From assembly GCA_963680875.1 (NCBI GenBank), contig OY804582.1, forward strand, positions 54,516,646-54,580,645: 64,000 nucleotides of DNA, read 5' to 3'. Origin of the DNA: Bathymodiolus brooksi (lineage: Eukaryota; Mollusca; Bivalvia; Mytilida; Modiolidae). Shown here piece after piece: positions 25,106 through 36,406 of the stretch (position 1 is its first letter; the number at the start of each line of letters is the position of its first letter). Made by a program: the position numbers and the translations under genes. The notes beneath the pieces are model-generated. The model saw only the letters and a list, made by a program, of their open reading frames with translations. It made no database searches and was not told the DNA's origin.

Positions 25106-25514
25106 ATCAAACTACATTTGTATAAGGTTCATTTCTCTCAGGCAAATGTTAACAGATTTTTGCTATCCTGTTTATGGCATATGAGTTTCTTTCTCACAAA
25201 GACCTTTCAATCATTTGGATTACCAGAAATGCTTCGTGGATATTTATATTTTTATTTTATTTTCGTTCTGAAAAAATAAAACTATCGGGGCGGATTAGGG
25301 TATGTGTTCCTATTGTATAATATATTACACATGGAATATATATCGCATTGTTTTAATAGCTATTATATTATATCACTATGTATATATTTATAGATAGATA
25401 TATAATATAGCTATATAATCTGTATTTTGCACAAATTCACAAGATTTGCTTCAGGTTAAAAATATTACATCAGTATAAATATTTTGTCAATTCAAATAAA
25501 TGTACAGCTAACTT
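25106..25514. other. Gene-free AT-rich spacer
   Basis: Includes tata-rich sequence at 25320-25420. No gene recognised. Confidence 0.35.
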
Positions 25515-25575
25515 GAAAAAAGTTTTAAAATACCAAAGGGCTAATCAGAAGCCGTAAATTAAAATTGGAACATAG
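25515..25575 (+). mobile_element. Dispersed element R fragment (A)
   Basis: 'aaaataccaaagggctaatc' and 'agaagccgtaaattaaaatt' match the start of R. The rest is lost. Confidence 0.55.
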
Positions 25576-25865
25576 CAATATCCAAAACAAATCTAAATTT
25601 TAGATGCAACAAATGCACATCTTAAATTCATAAAATCTAAATCTATAGTGGGCGAAACCTTTATTTTTATATTCATTTAATAAGGTTATGCATTGCCAAT
25701 TTTAATTTTTGGTATGTTATAATCTATCATATCAACATGTCTGGCATGGTTTAAAATTACTCTTCGAATTAATTGTCATCCATTGTCCGTTTAGCATTCT
25801 CATACCAAATTTATTACTTAAACTTGAATTATACATCAATGTCTTCCAATTATCTGGAACACATT

Positions 25866-26148
25866 TTGGTTTGGTTTGGTTTGGTTTATGGTGTTTAACG
25901 CCACACTATAATATTTCAGTGATATCGTGGCGGTTAGGTTAGCTTTATTGGGGGGGGGGGGGGACCAGAGTACCCGGAGAAAACCGCCGACCTGTCACAA
26001 GTCACTGACAAACTTTATCACATAATATTTTATCGAGTACACCTCGCCGTTAACGGGGTTCTATCAACATCAGTGGTTATAGGCACTGATTGCACAGGTA
26101 GTGGTAAATCCAACAACCATAGGATCACGACCACGATGGCCCTTTTTG
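25866..26148 (-). mobile_element. SINE family S, near full-length
   Basis: Read in reverse it begins 'gggccatcgtggtcgtgatc' (tRNA-like head). It continues with 'aatcagtgcctataaccact', 'cgaggtgtactcgata', 'gtttgtcagtgacttgtgac' and 'tggcgttaaacaccataaac'. A run of 14 G (25950-25963) interrupts the tail. There is no open frame of note. Confidence 0.75.
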
Positions 26149-26935
26149 AAAAAGGATTGACCTATAATAATTTGAAAATGTACTTGCTTTTTGACTGGGC
26201 AACAAAACCTAATGTCGAGGCTGCATAGCTTTCACCGTACTCTGTAAAATATTAATAAATATATTTATGACATTTTTTAACATAAAAAATAATATTAGTC
26301 ATTATATGTTATGCAGCAGAAATATATTCTACATCATTTTTTTTTCTCTGAGATATAATATTTTAATTAAAAAAAACAATGATAATATCAATTTATCGGT
26401 CACAGATTAAATGCCTAAAAAGGACAAAGCATGAATAAACGTAAACACAATTAATAATATCGCTTTCACAGTCATCGGGTGTGTCATTCGAACTGTACTT
26501 TCGACCACCCCGATGCGTAGGAAAAACGAATGAGAAAACATGCATGGTTATCATAAGCTCCTCCTTCTTCGCATACAATATCCTTTATAAAACAAACAAT
26601 GTGCATGCAATTTATTTCGTTTTCAAGATGCTTTATGTGTTATTTCCTAAGATAAAATGCCAAATTATTTTCCTGTATTTTGTCAAATTTTGTTACAATA
26701 TTTGGTTACGTTTTTCAATAATATGTATGAACACTGGTTCAATTATTTGTTGTCTTAATGTATAATTTTAATTCGTGCGTTGTATTATTTGTAGTATTAC
26801 AAGTATATATAAACAATTGTAATACTAGTAATATACAATTTGTAAACTGTTTAGGTACTGATTTAGAAAAAAATATTTGTTTTTTTGGGGGATTCTCGCG
26901 GCTTGCATAGTATAATAAAAATAAAAACGTAAATA
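26149..26935. other. Gene-free spacer
   Basis: Several frames of 60-95 codons overlap on both strands without recognisable domains. None is called. Confidence 0.35.
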
Positions 26936-27125
26936 TTAAAATTAGTGCACACGACACGTTTCTGGAATAATCTTCATCAAGCACGCTCATGAAAGTCAAA
27001 TAATTTAAAACAATAAAATCAAAACGACATTATCAGGGTAAACACAATCGGCTAAGGTCACCTATACCTGAAGGAAGAGAACCTTAGTTTTGATTAAAAA
27101 AAAATACATATTGAGGAACAGTAAA
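26936..27125 (-). mobile_element. Family H repeat
   Basis: In reverse: core ends 'agtgcacacgacacgtttct' and 'ggaataatcttcatcaagc', then 'cggctaaggtcacctatacc' and 'tgaaggaagagaacctta'. The family order is intact. Confidence 0.75.
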
Positions 27126-27720
27126 TTTAAATAATAAATATATCTAATATAGTATGCCGAGACATAAATAAACACGTTGTGTCTTAAAACAACAAAACCA
27201 ACAAGGCTAGACAACCACAATTTAAAAACGTTTTATAAAAGAACAACAACATGCTATATTATTAATACAGAAGAGAATCATTAAATTCTTATTGAAAAGT
27301 AGAAGACTATGTTCTTTATCATATAAATCTGATTTTAAGCAATTAATATTCTTATTTTCTTTTTAATTATATTCATTTTTATCATACATGAAAAGTTATA
27401 TACATGATTTAATTTTGTAGTGTTTGCTTAAATCACAATAATTGTATTTTCAAAATTATTGTAATTTGTTATATTTAGTCAGACGTAATGCAATCATTTC
27501 TGATTTGCTGTTGACCAAAATGTTCACAATTTCTTTTTGTCCAACGTAACTTCATTTGTACCCTTTTTGTTTGTATCTAATTAACCTAATATTTGTTCCA
27601 AAATATATGTATACATACATTTATTTTTCAGTGATTTTGAAAATAATAATAAAACTGCGTCCTCTTGATATTTTAATAGCTGTTTATAAAAATGTCAATA
27701 TATTTTCGTTATTAAGTGAC
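27126..27720. other. Gene-free AT-rich spacer
   Basis: No recognisable gene or repeat family. Confidence 0.35.
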
Positions 27721-27905
27721 TAGGGTTAGTGTTGTGGTCCTTAACGCCATGTTTAAGAAGATTTCAGTGATATTGTGGCTACCAGTTTTATTGTTGGAGG
27801 AAACCGGAATACATAGAGAAAACCACAGACCTGCTGCAAGTCTCTAGCAAAATGTATCACATAATGTTATATCGAGTATACCTCGTCTGAACGGGATTCA
27901 AATTT
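27721..27905 (-). mobile_element. SINE family S, head-less copy
   Basis: Carries 'cttaacgccatg', 'ttggaggaaaccggaata', 'gacctgctgcaagtc', 'atcgagtatacctcgtctga' and 'acgggattcaaa'. The tRNA-like head beyond the B box is missing. Confidence 0.7.
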
Positions 27906-27964
27906 GTTATTATGTGCTCCAGTCATAAATATATGTTAGAACAACATACACTATCTTGCCTATT

Positions 27965-28235
27965 ATTTATAATACATACTAGTATCCGAGAGTATCACCC
28001 GTTGATAGTCAATGTTTCGGTAGTGTCGTGATTTATAAGATATATTTATTATTGAAATTAACAGTTCTTAAATAGTGTAATCATTATTAAAACTAAAGAT
28101 CATCTCCTTCAGCCGATTTTGTCTATCCAGTTTAACCTTTGCGGGGTTTTTTTTGCCACCAATCTTTTGACTTTGAGCATTGTACCAACTGAAAGTTGAT
28201 CCAGCACAGCTTACTAAATAGGAAATTTACATTTT
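27965..28235 (+). mobile_element. Family H repeat, middle segment plus degenerate end
   Basis: 'gagagtatcacccgttgata', 'tgaaattaacagttctta', 'actaaagatcatctcc', 'cagccgattttgtctatcc', 'caccaatcttttgactttga' and 'ttacatttttatttcaa' run in the same order as 40.35-40.86 kb. The catalytic-like motif is heavily mutated. Confidence 0.6.
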
Positions 28236-28407
28236 TATTTCAACCAAATCTTCGTTATGGCATTATTATTGCTGACGGTCGTCCTTGTAATTGTCCAAAT
28301 TCTATGTTTTATGTTTTGGCAAGTATTGAACATTTGTTTTATTGAAAGAAATAATAAAGTAATTATTTCAAAGAATTAGTTACAAATCTGTCAGATTCAA
28401 ATAATGT

Positions 28408-28595
28408 ATAGGAAAAGTTTAAAGATACCAAAAGGGTAATCAGAAATTGTAATTCGAAGGACAGACAATAAAATGGCCAAAAGACAAACATTGGACTACA
28501 AAACACTGCACAGAAATATGAACATTGAACGGCACCAACTTCACAAAATAAAAGAGATGAGCTGAGGTGATGGTGCCGATCTCGACGCTTATGTC
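28408..28595 (+). mobile_element. Dispersed element R copy (A-B-C-D)
   Basis: 'gtttaaagataccaaaaggg' (A), 'gaaggacagacaataaaatg' (B), 'actacaaaacactgcacaga' (C) and a worn D with 'gatgagctgaggtgatggtg'. Unexpanded. Confidence 0.7.
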
Positions 28596-28919
28596 AAAAA
28601 TCCATCCATAAGTCATCCTATTAATAATTTTTAATTGTCATATAATACCTACATCTTCCCATATGATAATAAAAATTTGCTGACGACAGCTTTGACTTCC
28701 ATAATCTGGTATTAATGTATGTCTGGAGAATTAATCCATGCCTTTTACCCCACAGTTCGTTTGCTCATTTTATTTAACTTAGTTGACTTTTGCGGGAATG
28801 TTAAATAACAACAAGCAACTGGTGACTACCAACAAAAATCCGAAATAGAGAGGGAAACATTCTTAAAGTCACTATGACATCAACACATTAAAAAACAAAA
28901 ATGAAAAAAAAGTAATCAA

Positions 28920-29120
28920 TGTAGTATTATGTTGGTCTTTAGATGCAAGACGACCAGAAGAGGTACCGTACCATCTTTGTTGATGTATAGTATTATGTTG
29001 GTCTTTAGATGTAAGACGACCAGAAGGGGTACTGTACCATCTTTGTTGATGTATAGTATTATGTTGGTTTTTAGATGTAAGACGACCAGAAGGGGTACCG
29101 TACCATCTTTGTTGATGTAA
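28920..29120. repeat. 66 bp tandem repeat, 3 copies
   Basis: The unit includes 'tatgttggtctttagatg', 'aagacgaccagaaggggta' and 'ccatctttgttgatgta'. The starts of 'gttgg' are at 28931, 28997 and 29063. A single diverged unit in reverse orientation sits inside the SINE at 15.0 kb. The period is a multiple of three and stop-free, so both strands show open frames; no gene is implied. Confidence 0.88.
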
Positions 29121-29220
29121 CATGTTTGTAGTAAGCAAAATTCAAAACTTTAAATTATATGGGTTTCCAATCGTTCAAAATTGAGCGTAATTTTGATATA
29201 TATATGTTTTTATTATATAT

Positions 29221-30285
29221 CGTATGCCGCAAACGGTATTCCATATCTTAGGACCATATTATGCTATGTCTGAGACCAAGTATCAGAGCTATCTTATGAT
29301 GGTCCTCAACTAAGATGCCATAAACAATGTTGCAAGTCAAGCCACAAGCAAAATTATGTTTTACAGTCTGGATAAATAAAATATATTAATTACTAGAGCC
29401 AATAAGAATTAAAAATAACGAAACGTAACATCAACGAAATAGAAATAAAATGTATCTACGTGTCATTCGATATTATTATTTTGAATGGAAAAAAAATTGC
29501 CACATTGAGTGTATTTTAATATTGCTACTTATATTTCTCTATTCCTTGTCAAATCATGATGGCTTATTGAGGGAAAAAAATATATATTGAAATAACTATG
29601 TTTATGTTTTGCATACAAACTATTCACGGTACAATTTAGATAACCTGGTATCCATGGTATCATTTATTGAAGGAGTTACAGGGTAATATCTTGCATGCCT
29701 GTGATAAATACAACACGATACTACAACGGCGTACATGACTATGAGTAGGTTTTACTGAACCCGAACACCACAATCTTGTGGAGGAAGTCGAAATGTTATG
29801 GACGTCGACATTATGAAAATATAAACTTCCTAATCCAGTTGCGAATAATATTAAGCAACAATAACTTCCGGGAAGCCGGGTGATTTCATTGTGGACCGTT
29901 GTATGTCAGTTTTCGAACATTCTGCTCAAATGCAGAATCAAAGGACGCGACAGTCTATGTTGACGTGATATGTTTGTTTCATCCAAGTAGAGTTAAGTAT
30001 TGCCAGGGCCCCTAAAAAATAATTTCTGCGAACATGTCGACTCAAGCGAACACCGCGGTCATATTTGTTTATAACGTAAGACATTCTAGCGATATCTTAG
30101 CATATGACTATATCCTTGGACAATTTTAAGACAGCTCTTTTCTCGTTCTAACTTAATGACAAATTTTAAGACGTGACGTAACACAAGACGGGTTTGATAA
30201 ACAAACTTAGGACAATGATATGTCGTAAGACCATCATAAGACATGTCTTAGTCATAAGACACCTTCGTTAAACTGAGTCCTAAAG
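29221..30285. mobile_element. Probable second inverted-repeat element (cttaggac type)
   Basis: Left part 'catatcttaggacc' and right part 'aaacttaggacaatgatatg' share the vocabulary of the 13.6-14.5 kb element. A perfect 13 bp inverted pair, tcttatgatggtc (29292-29304) and its complement (30229-30241), brackets the interior. The ends are not sharply definable and no target duplication was found. The interior is unique-looking and encodes nothing recognised. Confidence 0.4.
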
Positions 30286-30351
30286 AATTCGTTAATATAT
30301 TATTTATTTCTTAAATATTGGACAACTAGTACTTATAATAAGAAACATAGA

Positions 30352-30550
30352 TATCTAATTTAGTGCGCACGACGCGTTTCTGGAATAACCTGCATCAGGT
30401 ATGCTCAAAGTCAAAAGATTGTGAAGCCAGATAATGTAAAAGTTTTTGAGAGCAAGAAATCTAAATGGCCACCTATACCTTAATTTTAATAATAATTTCA
30501 TTATTTAGGAACTGTAAATTTCAAATATTTGAAACTAATATTGAAAGTGA
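30352..30550 (-). mobile_element. Family H repeat with a well-kept terminus
   Basis: 'tttagtgcgcacgacgcgtt', 'tctggaataacctgcatcag' and 'gtatgctcaaagtcaaaaga' give one of the best-preserved copies of the end. The inner half is shorter than in the 34.9 kb copy. Confidence 0.75.
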
Positions 30551-30837
30551 AAATGACTTTTCTTGTTGTGTACACATCCACATTGGTGCACGTTGTTATG
30601 TGAAATTAAATATATGTTGATTGTGTTTTGGAAAAATTCGGCATAGATGCAGTTACAGAAAAAATAAGTTTCACATTATCTGAAATGAAAGAAAATGGTT
30701 TAGACAAATTTACAAGAGCAAAAAGTAGAAATTCTTTGGTAATATTACACCTCTACACACAACGGAAATATATTACTTATAAAGTCAAATCAATAACAGA
30801 AGATAGCATTCCGAAATTCTCATTTAAGACATGTGGC
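30551..30837 (+). other. Unassigned segment with a 78-codon open frame
   Basis: The frame at 30628-30864 opens with TTG, not ATG. It has a balanced soluble-protein composition (residues such as EKFGIDAVTEKISF, MKENGLDKFTRAKSR) unlike the AT-driven frames around it. Its last residues run into a SINE. It could be a decayed fragment of a mobile-element protein or an old exon. I do not recognise the family and assign no function. Confidence 0.2.
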
Positions 30838-30965
30838 TGGATTGGTTTGGTTTATGGTGTTTAACGCCACTTTCAACTATATTGTATTGATGGAGAAAAC
30901 CGGAGTGTGTGGAAAAACTCACCGATCCGCCGGAAGTCACTGACAAACTTTATCACATATTAACA
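30838..30965 (-). mobile_element. SINE family S, 3' half
   Basis: 'ggtttatggtgtttaacgcc', 'gagaaaaccggagtg' and 'gtcactgacaaactttatca' are present. The tRNA-like head is absent. Confidence 0.7.
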
Positions 30966-30992
30966 CATATACATGTATTATATAAACGTACA

Positions 30993-31135
30993 TATCACAT
31001 TTAGTGCGGACGGCGCGCTTCTGGAATAACCTTCTTCAGGTACGCTTAAAGTCGAATGGTTAGAAAGACAAATAACCTAAATGTTTTTGTGAGCAAGGAA
31101 AACAAAAAGGTCTAAACAGTATAACATTGGCTGAG
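30993..31135 (-). mobile_element. Family H repeat, host of the 36 bp array
   Basis: 'catttagtgcggacggcgcg', 'cttctggaataaccttcttc' and 'aggtacgcttaaagtcga' are the H end. The inner sequence 'aaaaggtctaaacagtataa' then 'cattggctgaggtcaac' is where the 36 bp repetition starts. Compare 34971-35011, where the same region is present once. Confidence 0.75.
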
Positions 31136-32782
31136 GTCAACATATATCTAAGCAGTATAACATTGGCTGAGGTCAACATTTGTCTAAGCAGTATAACATT
31201 GGCTGAGGTCCACATATGTCTAAGCAGTATAACATTGGCTGAGGTCAACATATGTCTAATCAGTATAACATTGGCTGAGGTCAACCTATGTCTAAACAGT
31301 ATAACATTGGCTGAGGTCAACATATGTCTAAGCAGTATAACATTGGCTGAGGTCAACCTGTGTCTAAGCAGTATAGCATTGGCTGAGGTCAACATATGTC
31401 TAAGCAGTATAACATTGGCTGAGGTCAACATATGTCTAAACAGTATAACATTGGCTGAGGTCAACCTGTATCTAAACAGTATAACATTGGCTGAGGTCAA
31501 CCTGTGTCTAAACAGTATAACATTGGCTGAAGTCAACATATGTCTAAACAGTATAACATTGGCTGAGGTCAACATATGTCTAAACAGTATAACATTGGCT
31601 GAGGTCAACATATGTCTAAACAGTATAACATTGGCTGAGGTCAACATATGTCGAAACAGTATGACCAATATTGGCTGAGGTCAACATATGTCTAAACAGC
31701 ATAACATTGACTGAAGTCAACATATGTCTAGACAGCATAACATTGGCTGAGGTCAACATATGTCTAAACAGTATAACATTGGCTGAAGTCAACATATGTC
31801 TAAGCAGCATAACATTGGCTGAGGTCAACCTGTATCTAAGCAGTATAACATTGGCTGAGGTCAACCTGTGTCTAAGCAGTATAGCATTGGCTGAGGTCAA
31901 CATATGTCTAAGCAGTATAACATTGGCTGAGGTCAACATATGTCTAAACAGTATAACATTGGCTGAGGTCAACCTGTATCTAAACAGTATAACATTGGCT
32001 GAGGTCAACCTGTGTCTAAACAGTATAACATTGGCTGAAGTCAACATATGTCTAAACAGTATAACATTGGCTGAAGTCAACATATGTCTAAGCAGCATAA
32101 CAATGGCTGAGGTCAACATATGTCTAAACAGTATAACATTGGCTGAAGTCAACATATGTCTAAACAGCATAACAATGGCTGAGGTCAACATATGTCTAAA
32201 CAGTATAACAATGGCTGAGGTCAACCTGTGTCTAAACAGTATAACATTGGCTCAGGTCAACCTGTGTCTAAACAGTATAACATTGGCTGAGGTCAACATA
32301 TGTCTAAACAGTATAACATTGGCTGAGGTCAACCTGTATCTAAACAGTATAACATTGGCTGAGGTCAACCTGTGTCTAAACAGTATAACATTGGCTGAAG
32401 TCAACATATGTCTAAACAGTATAACATTGGCTGAGGTCAACATATGTCTAAACAGTATAACATTGGCTGAGGTCAACATATGTCTAAACAGTATAACATT
32501 GGCTGAGGTCAACATATGTCGAAACAGTATGACCAATATTGGCTGAGGTCAACCTGTGTCTAAACAGTATAACATTGGCTGAGGTCAACATATGTCTAAA
32601 CAGTATAACACTGGCTGAGGTCAACATATATCTAAACAGTATAACACTGGTTGAGGTCAACATATGTCTAAACAGTATAACATTGGCTGAGGTCAACCTG
32701 TGTCTAAGCAGTATAACATTGGCTGAGGTCAACATATGTCTAAACAGTATAACCAATATTGGCTGAGGTCAACCTGTGCCTA
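31111..32782. repeat. 36 bp minisatellite, ~46 copies, amplified internal segment of family H
   Basis: The unit is 'acattggctgaggtcaacat' plus 'atgtctaaacagtata'. Variants are cctgtg, cctgta and ctgaag. A marker unit, 'atgaccaatattgg', recurs at 31661 and 32529 (868 bp apart) and as 'ataaccaatattgg' near 32749, giving a higher-order block of about 24 units. Since 36 is divisible by three, stop-free frames of up to 291 codons (a 12-residue repeat, AEVNICLNSITL) exist on both strands. I treat these as non-coding. Confidence 0.95.
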
Positions 32783-32835
32783 CGTTTCCATATGTTGACC
32801 AATATTGTTGACGTTGATACCTCTGTTTAATAATA

Positions 32836-33000
32836 GCAAACGGGCGAAAGAGGCTGGCGCATCACGGGGATTTCCTTCTCATTTAATATCAACAAATATG
32901 GGGAGAAGGGCTGGTGCTTTAAAGGGGTTGTTAATGGTTAATATCACAACACATTGGGGAAATGGACTGGCGTTTCAAAGGGATTGTTAACAATTAGGGT
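32836..33000. repeat. Degenerate ~62 bp tandem repeat, 3 copies
   Basis: 'gaggctggcgcatcacgggg', 'agggctggtgctttaaaggg' and 'atggactggcgtttcaaagg' lie at similar spacing, each followed by 'ttgttaa' or a worn version. Confidence 0.55.
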
Positions 33001-33284
33001 AGTTCAATAAAAGTTTATCATTATTTTTTCTTCATTCTTCTTCATAATAAGATACATCGTAACATATGTTGAGGAAGACGAATATGTAAAGAGGAACTTA
33101 TATGAAGGCAGTAAGACATTGTAAACCTTCAAAATAATATGAAATAAAAAATTTAGAGCGAAAATTCAATGGTCATATATTCATTATTAAATATATGGGG
33201 AACAATCAGAATATATATTATCAAGTCGGATTTTCAGGCTTTGAATTTCAATAGATATACATATTTAATTTTATTTATAATTGG

Positions 33285-33335
33285 TTGGTTGGTTTCTGGT
33301 AGTTAGCACAACAATATTTCAGTTATATCATGTAT
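33285..33335 (-). mobile_element. SINE family S fragment
   Basis: 'gttggtttctggtagttagc' and 'acaatatttcagttatatca' match the 3' end of S in reverse. Confidence 0.5.
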
Positions 33336-33639
33336 TTATAATTGGTGTTCTTCCGACAACTACATTTGAGAGAAAAATAGTATTTATGTTATACGCACTA
33401 AGTCTTAGTTTTACCTTTTGAAATTAGGAAACTTCCCTAAAAATGTCATACATAGAATAAAATAAATGTTGAATTGTTTCACCTTTGAAATATTTATAAT
33501 ATTTTATGCTATTTTTTTCAATGTACAAATAAATTTTCCTATTCTAATTTCTAAGCAAAACCTCTTTTCGGATACTAACTTCCCTAAGAAACTAATCTGA
33601 AAAAAAACCTTAATATTAAATTTTTTTTCAAATGTGTTT

Positions 33640-33935
33640 CAGCATATTGCGTCCTGGAATAAAATATAGAAATGTATATTTCATAGGTGGACCCAGGTGG
33701 TGCAGCCACTTTTCGAGCTAAGTTAAAGACTGATAAAAACGTGTTTTAACAGAATATTTCCAATTACGTCTTTGTCAGTTTTTCTTTTACCATGTTTTGT
33801 AATATTCGCTTTGAATTCCGCTTCGGTATCTTTTGATTTTTCTTAAATCAAATTGTTTTGAAATCCGATTTTATTTTCTAAGAAAAAAAATGGACCCCCA
33901 TTATGGAAATGTCTGGATCCGCCTCTGTATTTAAT
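33640..33935. other. Diverged dispersed-repeat fragment
   Basis: 'aggtggacccaggtggtgca' at the left and 'tggacccccattatggaaat' with 'gtctggatccgcctctg' at the right resemble, from memory, a common mussel interspersed repeat ending in 'ctggatccgcc...'. No gene is visible. Confidence 0.35.
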
Positions 33936-34129
33936 TCATTCTACTTGATAAAAAAAAAAAAAATTGCGAATCACAAATTTGCACAAATAAAATACAAACA
34001 TTTTCCAATATATTTATTTATTTTGAAACAAATTAGAAGCTTAGCATAGTTTTAAATAATTATGACATTCGTCTGTTTTTACGCAAAAATAAAGGAAATG
34101 TATCTTATTCTACTTAGCATGAATAATTG

Positions 34130-34612
34130 TAAGTTATTTATTCTTAAATGGACATGTCTTTATTTAATTTAATTGTAAACTTATATTTAAATAGATGTAT
34201 TTTAACTTAATACAATTGTAAGACGTAAGTTATATATGTAAATGAGTACATTTTATTTTATTTAATTGCAAGTTATTCATATTTAAATGAATGAATGTAT
34301 TTTATTTTATTTTATTGTAAGTTATTTATTAGATAAATTTGTATGTAATTTAATTGCAAGTTATTTATATCTAAATATATGTATTTTTATTTTATTTAAT
34401 TGCAAGTTATTTATATTTAAATATATGTATCTTTATTTAATTTAATTGCAGGTTATAAATATTTAAATGGATGTATTTTATGTTATTTAATTGTAAGTTA
34501 TTTATATTTAAATGGGTGTATTTTTATTTAATTCAATTGTAAGGTATTTATATTTAGATGAATATAGTTTTTATCTAATTCCATTTATATTTAAATGGGT
34601 GCATACCTATTT
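34130..34612. repeat. Degenerate ~48 bp AT-rich tandem repeat, ~10 copies
   Basis: Copies of 'ttaattgcaagttatttata' plus 'tttaaatatatgtatttt' recur with substitutions and length changes. An old array. Confidence 0.75.
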
Positions 34613-34847
34613 ATTGAAGTGATATGTGTTTGCTATAAAGAAATAAGTAACATCAGTTTTCAATGCACAACGAATCAACAATGGCATCGTCAAGTAATAA
34701 CATTTAACAGTATGATCATATTCGTAACTGAAGAAGCTTGAATTTTAAACAAAATATGCATATGATGTCTAAAGCCTGTTGTCAATTATTTTCAAATTAG
34801 GAATGTCATATTTGAATAGTAAAATTTTAATCAATTTGATATAAAAA

Positions 34848-35055
34848 CGTAGATATCAAATTTAGTGCGCACGACGCATTTTTGAAATAATCTTAATCAG
34901 GTACACTCAACGTCGAAAGGTTGGAAAGCCAAATAATTTAAAATGTAAAACAATTAAAACAATAAAACCAAAGGGCCGAAACAGAATAACCAAAATCGGC
35001 TAAGGTTACCTGTGCCTGATGGTGGAGAACCTTAGTTTTAATAAAATAATAATTA
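34848..35055 (-). mobile_element. Family H repeat, reference-quality copy
   Basis: In reverse it keeps the full half-element: 'aaatttagtgcgcacgacgc', 'ggtacactcaacgtcgaaag', 'gttggaaagccaaataattt', 'aaaaccaaagggccgaaaca', 'aaatcggctaaggttacctg' and 'tgcctgatggtggagaacct'. The region that became the 36 bp array elsewhere is single-copy here (ccgaaacagaataaccaaaa then tcggctaaggt). Confidence 0.75.
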
Positions 35056-36150
35056 CATTACTATGAAATCAAAATATGTTTTTCTAGCTCAACTTGCATG
35101 CGAAAATATTTGAAATCTGTTTTGAAATTCAACTGAATTAAAACATCTTTAGATAGTATATATTATTTTTCTTTAATTCGAACTAAATAAAACAATATAT
35201 TTAAATTCATAAATAAAGGCATAAAATTCACAAATATTAACAGAAGACACCAAAAAATCGAAAAGAGTCGGAAAAAAACAATAAAAATTTGTGTAAAAAT
35301 TTTGTGAGGATATAAGTTTAAAAATATCATATCGAAATGCAATCTCATTTTTATCAGAAGTGTTTCGAATGTTATGTTAGGAAATGCACAAATCAATCAA
35401 AATCGAATTAGAAATTTTGATTATGGTATTGTGTACAATATGATATGTCAAGTTAAATATAATTGTCACTAATTATCAAATTCAACTACAATGTATAAAA
35501 AAGGGGGGACTCCGATGTCAAATCCTTGTGTATTTTTCAAATGTATTATGGCAGGATCAAGTAATTTCTTTATTAATGCCCAATCCATATCCAATAAAAC
35601 GGTCAAATTAAGGACATAGGAGAAACTTATTTTCCAATGTATCACTTTTCTTCAATCTAAGACCATGGAGACCTAACAAAAGTATAAATGAATGTTGACG
35701 AATATCGTATTGGAAAGGTTATTTAATATTTTCAATAAAACTGAATAGCAAATGTGATTATCGATACCAAAACGTAAACTGCGTCGAAGCAAATCTTATT
35801 TTCTCAACTTCTCAAGCGACCAGAACTGAATTACCCGTCTAGTTTCCTTGAAACATAACTAAGTCAGTTGCTCAAATCGCTTTTGAAACTACCACCCTTG
35901 ATTCAATTTACTATAATTTTGCTGTTTATATCAATTTAGCGTCATAAATAAATAGAAAATTTTCAGCTAAAGCGAAAATTATGTAAAATGTGTATTTCTA
36001 CGTTGAGTAATCCAATTTAGATCTCATCATTACGACTAAGTAGACACCGTTAACAAAATTAGGTGAACTTAAAACAATTTTCTTTCCCCAAATCTTATTT
36101 CATCGCCGACAGGCAACGCCATATAAAATGAGTAAATTTGCTTTACTTAC
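35056..36150. other. Proximal intron 1 of the Phox2-type gene
   Basis: AT-rich, with no second exon recognised on the minus strand. A 77-codon hydrophobic frame at 35163-35396 is AT-driven and not called. Confidence 0.4.
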
Positions 36151-36406
36151 CAGAAGGGAAAACGGGAGCCTGTGGGTGTTCTCGTGGTCGAGGAACCATA
36201 CTACAGTTAGCAGAAGACATAGCCGGATTAGGGGGGAACGTCCGCACCCCATTATAACGATATCCTTGTGCAGCCATTTGACCGAAGGGATTACTATCCC
36301 CATAACTACATGGGATACTGCAACTAGCTAAGGGGTTGTCCATCCCAGGAAGAGTACAATTAGCAGCATCAAATGTGTTTTGTCCTAAATACGAGTATTC
36401 CATCAT
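36151..36406 (-). CDS. Phox2: Phox2-type homeobox protein, first coding exon (partial gene)
   Basis: This exon encodes the N-terminus of a paired-class homeodomain transcription factor of the Phox2 group. In bilaterians that group acts in the nucleus to specify autonomic, visceral motor and related neurons. The frame opens ATG-ATG (36406-36401) and begins MMEYSYLGQNTFDAANC. Then come GMDNPLASC, a Gly/Tyr/Pro-rich stretch with GYRYNGVRTFPPNP, and NCSMVPRPREHPQAP. The MEYSYL start, the LASC and the YN-x-(I/V)RT-F pattern match vertebrate Phox2a/2b N-termini as I recall them. The exon ends ...VFPSG with the donor G|GTAAGT (last exon base 36151), phase 1, 85 full codons. No homeodomain (RIRTTF, WFQNRRAK) was found at lower coordinates, so exons 2-3 lie outside the window or were missed. 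Composition is clearly richer in G+C than its surroundings. Either ATG could initiate; family precedent suggests the MEYSYL methionine. Confidence 0.85.

Noticed and set aside
31671..32546. A 291-residue protein with 12-residue repeats, open on both strands
   Set aside because: It coincides with the 36 bp minisatellite derived from family H. Both strands are open because of periodicity.
36128..36331. A plus-strand gene opposite the Phox2-type exon
   Set aside because: It is the antisense shadow of a recognised exon and has no family resemblance.
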